From assembly GCA_964035545.1 (NCBI GenBank), contig OZ037766.1, positions 19,557,581-19,621,580 on the forward strand: a stretch of 64,000 nucleotides of DNA. Direction: 5' to 3'. This document shows, one piece after another, positions 48,421 to 64,000 of this stretch. This DNA is from Bugula neritina. Its lineage: Eukaryota > Bryozoa > Gymnolaemata > Cheilostomatida > Bugulidae. Position numbers and translations under genes: made by a program. The number at the start of each line of letters is the position of its first letter. Position 1 is the first letter of the stretch. The notes below the pieces were generated by a model. It saw nothing but the letters and a program-made list of their open reading frames with translations. It had not been told where the DNA came from and searched no databases.

Positions 48421-49952
48421 TGCTAAATGAATTCAGTATGTCCAAAGCTATTTTATGGCAGAAACAGTGCTAGGCACCTAAACATCTCAACCTTTTATTA
48501 AGTGAATGAAACTTATTGTGCAGTATGAGTTGTAAGTCTTTCTGAGATTGTTCCTAATTTCTAAACACTACGTATATAAGAAATCAATTATTAAATTTTC
48601 AATCTCCAGTTTCTCACATGCTGGGAGTGGGTAAGTGCTCGTAATTAGTAGCCTAGTTCCTTTTTGCAGTTAGTTCTTACATAAATAAATTAATATTCAT
48701 TGTTCCACAGAAACTTTGTTTCCTTTTAATCATCTTTTAAATCTTTATCATGATTTATAAAGTTAACAATTACCAAAAGTTGGCTGTAAAATGTTGCATC
48801 CCAGTTTTATAACCATAGGTTCTATTGTGCAATGTTTCTGCAGGTAGCAATCATGTTATAAAGTCAGCAGTTGATGTGATTATGCATCATGGTGGCATTA
48901 TTTTTACTTGTTTTGCTATAGACAAATAGGGAATTTCTCTATTCATAGTTTTTTTTTAAAACCAGTAAAATAAAAAGTAAATCTTAGCTCAATGCCATCT
49001 AGTTGTTTGTTATAGAATGGGAGCGACGTGTCACTTTCATTGTTATAGTTTTTTAATCACAATCACAGTCATTCAAATTTTACAAGTTAATGTAACGTCA
49101 ATGTTATGAATTAAAAACAATTTATTTCAAAGAGTATTTTAATCTATCAAGTATATATCATACTTGATTTAACCATGCAAAGTATTATATATTAGTTATA
49201 TTATAGACTTGACATAAAACTTATAATCAACTGCAATATATTATTTTATAAAAAAGTAGTATAACATCTTAATATTATTCACTAGAGTATTCATAAACGG
49301 CATTTTAGTTTCTGCTACTAGCAATTATTTATGAAATCCAAATTGGTTAAAAATATTGCTAAATAATTTACATACAAAAAATATGATATTATTGAAAATG
49401 TGTAAATTTCAGTGTTTAATTCAACTAAAAGTGTTTAATTATTTTATTGTTTATACAAGCGTTTACATGAGTATTCAATACTTTTTAATATTTCATAAAA
49501 ATCAAGACAATGTATACATATCAAAAGGAACAGATATTTCGTAGTTAGCACATCGCTAGTCTAGTTGTTATTGTTTATTGAAACAATCAGTAGACCTATA
49601 TGTAATATCCATGCATAACACTTCATTGTGTATTTTTATTTATAGGCCATTCTTTCCATGAGGAGGTACTTGAATTAGTAGTTACTGCATGCAAACATGT
49701 AGCCAATTTTTGAAAGTTGCTAATGACCTATAATTAATATCAGGTATTGTAATGGGTAGACCAATTCAGACTATAAACTTAAGGCTTGCAGTTCAAATAA
49801 TCCTGATATCATTGACAAAAATATTTCTACTATGTAACTGCTAGCAGCTTTGCTTTGAAGTACAGCTATTTCATTAAGTATTGGAAGATTCAGTCTTTCT
49901 TCCACTCTGTATAATATCTTCTTTGATGAAACAACATGGATGAGATATCCTG
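48421..49952. other. 3' flank of the CDKL2-like gene
   Basis: No gene seen. On the minus strand an AATAAA lies at 49635-49640, about 310 nt past the CDKL2-like stop, and is the nearest clear poly(A) signal candidate. Confidence 0.4.
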
Positions 49953-57771
<7,819 letters not shown>

Positions 57772-57795
57772 TTACTTTTGTAAGTGCATACACTC

Positions 57796-60700
57796 TAAAA
57801 ATAAATACAAAGGTTGTTACATGATGCAGCATCAAAACTCTAAGATTATACGAGCGAAACCAGTGTAACATATCAACCTTTTAAAATAAAGGGATTCTTT
57901 ATTAACACGTGTAAGCTTACCCAAAATCACCAATAAAGCGAGTTTTTAAAGTATTCAACATTTTATGATCATTTACTTTGTTTTCTACATAATGGAGTAA
58001 ATATGGCTTACAGAAGCATTTTTTTTTCTAAAAAGTTGTTCAAATTTTAGACTCTTTCACTCTCCTCTTATGTTAAATTCAGTATTATTAGTTTCAGTAA
58101 TGACCAAATAGTGATGTTAAAGTAATTAAATGTTGCATGGCAAGCTGAGATGGTGAAAACTCAAAGTGTTCAAAACAATAAGGAGTTGCATGACAGTGCT
58201 TAATATATTTTGTTTTGGTTATTGCTTTTATAAGGTATTCACAACTATGAAATTTGACACAATGCTGGTGTACAACACCCTGAGCTAGTATGGTCTCGTT
58301 CTTTGTAACGAAGAGGCCATAACTGCTGCTACTATGTTTTTACTGTAATCAACTGATGACACACGCCGGCTATTGAAGTCACCTATAAATAAGTCTAAGA
58401 CCAGCACTAGTACCTCCTGTACACATCCAAGCTGACAATGCAGATGCAATGAATCGTGACCATCTACGTAATGCGATCAAACTTGAGTAGTAAAATCATA
58501 GCTACATGATATTAAATGGAACTTTTCACTATTACTACTGAAGTCATTCGTAACCGGGAGCTTCAACGGAGTTCAAGTCACTACGAGTATAACTTAGAAT
58601 ACTAGTTCAATAGGTAAAGTAACAACCCTATTCAAATCTATATCAAAGAAGCTTTAGCTTAACCAACAGTCTACTCATTAAATTTCCTATTCTTATTCAA
58701 CAATTAAACAATCGACATGAATGGGTTAAACGGTTAGTTATGTTCACCATAGACTAAGACTCAGAGTTAATTCAGAACAATGGCTATATTATTATTATGT
58801 TATTAGTTATACATTTCTACTCCAAGCTCAAGCAATAATAAAAGCTTGTCCATATAAATCATACTGATGTCACTTTGACTGTGTTAATTTGCGACTCTGG
58901 ACATGTGTTAGAATGGGTAGACTACACAACTACGAAGTCACACGACTATCATTTCTACCTCAGTTGAGAGTTGTATGCAATACAGAATCTTAGCAACCAA
59001 AAATGTTGTTGTAAATACAAAACAATGTTAGGCTTGAGCATGTAAACGAAGTGCACCCTAGGGAATTTTTATTCAAGAACTAGAAGCACATTTATTGAGT
59101 AAGCCATTCTAGTAGTAGTACTACACTAATTATTTCTACTATTACTAAATTAGTGTGCAGTTTATTGTTGCTTTAGTTAGATTTTGGCGCATTTTACAGA
59201 ACTTGTTTGATTTTTGGTTATATCAGCTCAAAATCAACTCAAACCAGACCTTAAGATTTACTGATGTAATTGCAGCGCCACACTTACTGTTTGTAGAAAC
59301 ACTTGCTGCAGCTGCATGATTACTTTAAATGCTCAGACAGAGTGTTGAAATAGAATCTAAGCTTATTTTTATATATCTGTTTAGTCTAAAAGTATGGATG
59401 GAACTTGTAAAGTCTAACTTTACACTCACTAATTAGGCACATCATAATTTCTTATTGAAGTTAATGCAAAACAGTTTCCACCTTATATAACACAGTATAT
59501 AACATGATGTAGACTATATCATACCTGCGCTGCATAGGTTTAAGCTATGCTAGGTTAGACTGATTTGCACTAATATCAGTTTATTTACACTACGCTAGAA
59601 AGATTAGTGCTATAAACTGGACGTGCTACACTCAGTATTCCTAGCGAAATTACAAGGTTTGTGTAAAGTAGATGGCTTTGATTAAATTTTCAGTGCTGCA
59701 ATTGCAGAACTTTGTTAGAATACCAAAAGTATTATTAGTTATTTTCTTTTATTTAACGAATAGAAATCATATTCTAACCAAATTGATAGCTTTCCATTAC
59801 CAACTAGATTTCAAATCTGAGAAAATGCTGTATTTATAAGCTGCATGGAAAAGGCTGAGCATCTATCTGCATGGAAAATGCATTGCCTTGACCTTTACCA
59901 GCATTAAGCTGTCATTTTTGGAAGCTACGGGCAGTCTCCAAGGCTAATTATCAGTAGCTTGTTACTAAAGCATTCTGCACCCATCTTATTCTGCTAACCT
60001 ATTCCTTTCAACACACAGTATACTCAGTGAGATAGGTTCTTGTCAGAACTATACTCTCTATTAGGCAATTACTTGGTTTTGGAAAATCTCTCAAAACATC
60101 AGTTGCAGTTTAATGAGTGAGATGTGTCATTCTAGACTTGTTTAGAATCTCTACCACATTTTGCGTCTCAAACTTAAAATGAAGAAATTCCTGATTTGGA
60201 ATGACATTCCCTCAATAAATGTTAAAGAATTAGCTCTTAAGTAAATAAAACACTGCTGCTCTAATGCTATGTAAACTAATGACAGACAGGTTTCATCCAT
60301 TTGATTACGTTCCAATTAGCACCAGCAGTTATAAGCAATTAATTTATTTTTACTATATTAATTGCCACTCAGTCAACTTTTGGACAATAGTGTCATGCAA
60401 CTCTGCTAGTTGTAATGTTACAGGCTTTAATTTCTATTCGAAGCTTACAGATCACTATTTTGGGTGTTGTGGTATTTACTTACACAGAAACTGACAATCC
60501 CAAATGCATGCAGTGTCATGAGATTTTTCAACTCCATAATAATTTATACAGGCGCAATTTTATGTCAGCTCCTGGTAGCAGCAACTATTAATACTAGTTT
60601 AATGTCCTATAGTTCATATGCATTTGGAATATTGCCATGTTAACCAAACTATATTTTACAGCATATTTACATGGATTGGCAAACACACTTTTAATTAAGC

Positions 60701-61560
60701 TAGAAATAGCTGGAAAACATGGTATGTTAAAAGCTCCTTTTTTACCTGACTTACAAAAGCTGAAGCTGTTCACAGAAGTGCTGTAAATATCTTTTGAGTT
60801 TTACTCCGTCTGTAAATTATAACCAGGCAAGATTTATAATCCACAGAAGAGATCTGCTAGGAGAGCAAGGTGCTTATAGTTGCCAAGTAGTTTAGTACAC
60901 CATGTTAGTACTGCTGCTTGTTCTATATAAATTGGTGAAAGGGATTTGCATACTGTTGCTATCAAATATGTTATTGTACACTCAACAATAAGCTCCTGCT
61001 TTAGGGGGGTGGAGCTTCAATGCAATTCAATATTTACAATAGAAGGAAACAAAAGCTAGAACAGAAAATGTGTATGCAGTAAGATTTTATTGAGATTTTT
61101 GCTTCTATCTGAAGCTTACCTGCTGGTTATGCTATAGTCAATGAGCTAAAAACTTGGCTTTTAGAATAACTCAGTAAAAGTTTAGCAGAATATGTATGCA
61201 TAAACTGAAAGCAAATTCCATTTATTAATCTTCCCTACTAGTTAGGCTATATGATGACAGTTGTACTGATCACAACCATTAGGGCTGTGCCCAGATTCAT
61301 GCTGAGGCTAAAGTGATGTCACTTTCTTACTGTGGAGCTTCACTCCATACTTACTGCTATAATATTTATTGTTTTGCCTTAAAGGATTGCTCTATCTTAG
61401 TTTATTACAATCACATTATAATTATGAACTATAATCTAACGTGTATGCAAACAATTGTGACTTTGCAAAGGGATATATGCCTAGAAAACAGCTTTTCAAA
61501 ATTCCAATTTTGAGGGAGGTAAAATTTTCAGCCATGAAAAAGAATAGCCTAATACGTGAC
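57796..61560. other. 5' flank of CDKL2-like gene, no gene recognised
   Basis: About 3.8 kb with short ORFs only. Near 60566-60600, CTCCTGGTAGCAGCAACTAT resembles the body of the 7.8-kb SINE and is probably a fragment. No conserved exons, TIRs or tandem repeats. Confidence 0.4.
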
Positions 61561-61599
61561 GTGTGAACGCCAGTAACTATGCTGCACGTGCTAACTATA

Positions 61600-61690
61600 A
61601 CGCTAGTATTCAAGGTTGCTGAGCGCAACATCAACCAATAACGCTCAAGCAGTTACAGTGCGCTATATAGGTCAGCTTTGGTGCGCCCGT
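61600..61690 (+). promoter_or_regulatory. Promoter-like CCAAT/TATA patch
   Basis: CAACCAATAACG (61632-61643) and GCTATATAGG (61663-61672) lie about 25 bp apart in a locally GC-richer region that also has GCACGTGC-type E-boxes. No recognisable gene follows on the plus strand within 2 kb, so the transcript, if real, is unknown or non-coding. Confidence 0.35.
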
Positions 61691-63158
61691 AATATTGCAC
61701 AATCTGACCTAGTTTAGATCGATCGCAGGCATTCATCCTAAAGAATGCATGTTTTTGCAATGCTTTTTTCTATGTTTACAAGCAAAATATGGCCTAATGT
61801 TATCACATACATGTTATTTAACATGTCAAAAAACTATAGATTGAGATAATTCACATTTGCACTTCTATAAATATACAAATTACGAGCTGAAAGATCACAT
61901 CTCACAGTCATATTTCTATAGTTATTCATTTGTATAGTCACGTGACCAGCAGGAATGCTGGCGCTGTTACGTCACATTTCCCAGCTCATTTCAAAATCGG
62001 CGTTTTGGCTGTTACCAATCTACACCCTCAACTTCAACTAACTTTTTCTACCTTTGGTCAAATGCTTTTTGTCAATGCATGCTTAGAAAAACACAATATT
62101 ATGTGTGTTTGACCTAAATGGCCGTTTATTAGACAAGATAGAGCAATCCTTTAACTTAGGCTGGTTCAATATCCTGCCACCTACTAGTTCCACTAGGTAG
62201 GGATGGGTAAGACTTTTCTCAAGATGTGAGCTGATCCTAGCAGAGCTGTTTTTGCATGATTACAGCATCGCCATCTGTTCTACAGTACTCTATGTTGCCC
62301 CAACAGCTCTAATTACTATGAAGTTAAAGTTGTCGAAGTTTTGATCATTCTTGATCTTTTTGTTCCATTTTTTTAACCCTAACATCTCTCAGTCCTGATA
62401 TGTCAATGGTGTTGTGCAGGTGTTTTCAATAGAGGCATATTTCCTGCTATTAAAAGTCATATAAATTAAAATGTGTAAATTCATCGTACTAAATACTACA
62501 CATAATATAATCATATGAGCCTGCGACTCTCTATTTGTATTATCTTCCTGGTTTAAACAGCCTTCATATTTATATTGTATTTTATTTTATTGTTACGTGA
62601 AGCACTTATATTTAAGATGTAAGTTCTAGATAACTGATATCTGTGTTAAGATCCTGAGTAAGTACGAGAGTTCTAGGTGGGTAAATGGCGCCCAGAAAAT
62701 CTAATCCTACCAGCAATTATATAGTTACAGTAGGATTGCTGAAAGATTGCTGACAGATGTTTTTCTGAAAATTTATCAGTTATATAAAACACATTTCTAT
62801 AAATACAATAATAATAACTCAATCAACCAATCAATCAATAAAGTGAAAATCAATAACGTGATCAATCAATTATTATTTTACTAAATAATATTACACAATA
62901 ATTTGATTACATTTGATAGGTTTATTGACTGATATATTGATTTAATTGCCCTATCAATATTTTCGAACAATCTATTAAAAGTGATTGATTGATTTTATTT
63001 CTATCACTAACATGATATATGTTGTGAAAAAAAGGTGTTAAATACCGATGCCCATGATATTAAAAATGATAACAGTGTAACATACATGGCTTAAAAATAG
63101 GAGTAAAAAATCTCTGAGGCTGGAAGTTCAATTAACAAAAATTATTATACAGGTTTAT
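61691..63158. other. No gene recognised
   Basis: A perfect GTCACGTGAC palindrome lies at 61937-61946. AATCAATC/GATTGATT inverted simple repeats lie at 62820-62870 and 62980-63000. Otherwise featureless. Confidence 0.4.
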
Positions 63159-63548
63159 TTAGCTTGAGTGCTGCCTGGCGTATAAAATAATCTCTGCCCC
63201 AAGTGCTTCTGTATTTAATATTAATCCGTGCAGTTCATCTAGCTTGTAGCGTACAGATTGTGCATTGGTCAGTATGATGGCTGGCAGGGGAACTCTTGAG
63301 TTTTTAACTTGATGTTTCACACGAACCCCGGCTCGTTTTCCTCTTTTTCTTGCTCTAAGTATTCCAGGGTCAACATTTTTAACTAGAGTTTTGAATTGTC
63401 TATTCCATATATCCTTCAGATAGTCTCTGTTAATAGAGTTTTTAACTTCCAGCAGAGAATTAACGTCCATGTATGCTAGACTCGTCACACCTCTTGGTTG
63501 GTACATGAGGGTGAATATGAGTAGTACCAGTAATAACAAAGGCTGCAA
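63159..63548 (-). mobile_element. LINE 5' fragment: pre-endonuclease region and start of endonuclease
   Basis: An open frame of 129 codons ends at a stop at 63159. The hydrophobic opening is followed by RKRGKRAGVRVKHQ and VPLPAIILTNAQSVRYKLDE, the standard lead-in to the endonuclease of CR1/L2-like LINEs. The endonuclease breaks off after about 30 residues. So this is the 5' part of an element with its 3' part missing, the opposite of the usual 5' truncation. No stops inside. Confidence 0.75.
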
Positions 63549-63598
63549 TAGCTAAATATCTATGAGTAGCACCAGTAATAACAAAGGCTGCAATAGCT
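63517..63598. repeat. 45-bp tandem duplication
   Basis: ATGAGTAGYACCAGTAATAA through GCAATAGCT is duplicated with a 45-bp period (starts at 63517 and 63562). It overlaps the start of the LINE frame and supplies its hydrophobic opening residues. Confidence 0.88.
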
Positions 63599-64000
63599 GC
63601 GCCATTATGTTAGCAGAGTTGTGATGTCATATAATTAGGATTATAGAGAGCTATTGAAAACACAACCTCTCTCTATGAGACTCAACTGCCAATATATTTA
63701 TTACTATATCCACTTTTAATTTTGGGATGTAGGCTAAAGAGAGTGATGGTCATAGAAAATCCGTGTAGTTTAATTCTTAGGTTCTTATATGTTCTGGGGG
63801 CAGCATTGCAATGCCTTTCTAATTAAAGCTTCCTACTCATGGAATTCACTGTGAAGTGCTCACACCCCCTTTCTGGCAGCTCTCTCACCTATGAAATGAA
63901 CTCTCATGAATATATTATATCTACAAGATATACATGCATCACTTGAAGCATAATGATGTTGTCTATAAATTTATAGCACAGCTGTTGCGCGTTGTTTTAA
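63599..64000. other. No feature recognised
   Basis: AT-rich sequence to the window end; nothing supported. Confidence 0.35.

Noticed and set aside
61930-62112. 60-codon ORF after the promoter-like patch
   Set aside because: No homology, poor composition and no splice continuation; too short to support as a gene.

Overview
The window is AT-rich, intron-containing animal DNA. It carries three conserved bilaterian genes broken by GT-AG introns, a eukaryotic tRNA gene, a decayed histone gene, and many non-LTR, LTR, DNA-transposon and SINE remnants. The mix fits an invertebrate, possibly a lophotrochozoan, but nothing here fixes the phylum. No bacterial operon, CRISPR array or replicon is visible.

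Layout. At 734-5876 (minus) are the first three coding exons of an unconventional myosin XVIII (MYO18A-like, PDZ form); the rest of that gene lies left of the window. From 5.9 to 18.2 kb there is no host gene, only SINEs, several 5'-truncated LINE reverse-transcriptase fragments sitting in TAATAC/TATCAT-type simple repeats, and a nested set of terminal-inverted-repeat elements. At 18661-19809 (plus) is a two-exon gene for a 78-residue secreted ten-cysteine peptide. At 23950-27849 (minus) is a complete eight-exon RNA 3'-terminal phosphate cyclase gene (RTCA, 358 aa).

From 29.2 to 47.5 kb lies a graveyard of retroelements: an RTE-like endonuclease piece, an RTE-like reverse transcriptase, a CR1/Jockey-like LINE, two decayed Gypsy-type elements and an inverted integrase fragment. 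In the middle is one intact, young Ty3/Gypsy element (37979-42666) with 261-bp LTRs, a GTCTC target duplication and an uninterrupted 1311-codon Gag-Pol. It appears to have landed in a decayed histone H2A gene that still has its start codon, TATA box and CCAAT box.

At 49953-57759 (minus) is a complete ten-exon CDKL2-like kinase gene (520 aa). A perfect tRNA-Lys(UUU) gene lies on the opposite strand inside one of its introns. From 57.8 to 64 kb there is little beyond a promoter-like patch near 61.6 kb and a LINE 5' fragment at 63.2-63.5 kb.

The host genes are not a pathway: actin-associated scaffolding (MYO18A), RNA end processing (RTCA), a ciliary/MAPK-like kinase (CDKL2), a tRNA and a secreted peptide. 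Exon joins for MYO18A, RTCA, CDKL2 and the peptide were checked by reading frame and all close in phase.
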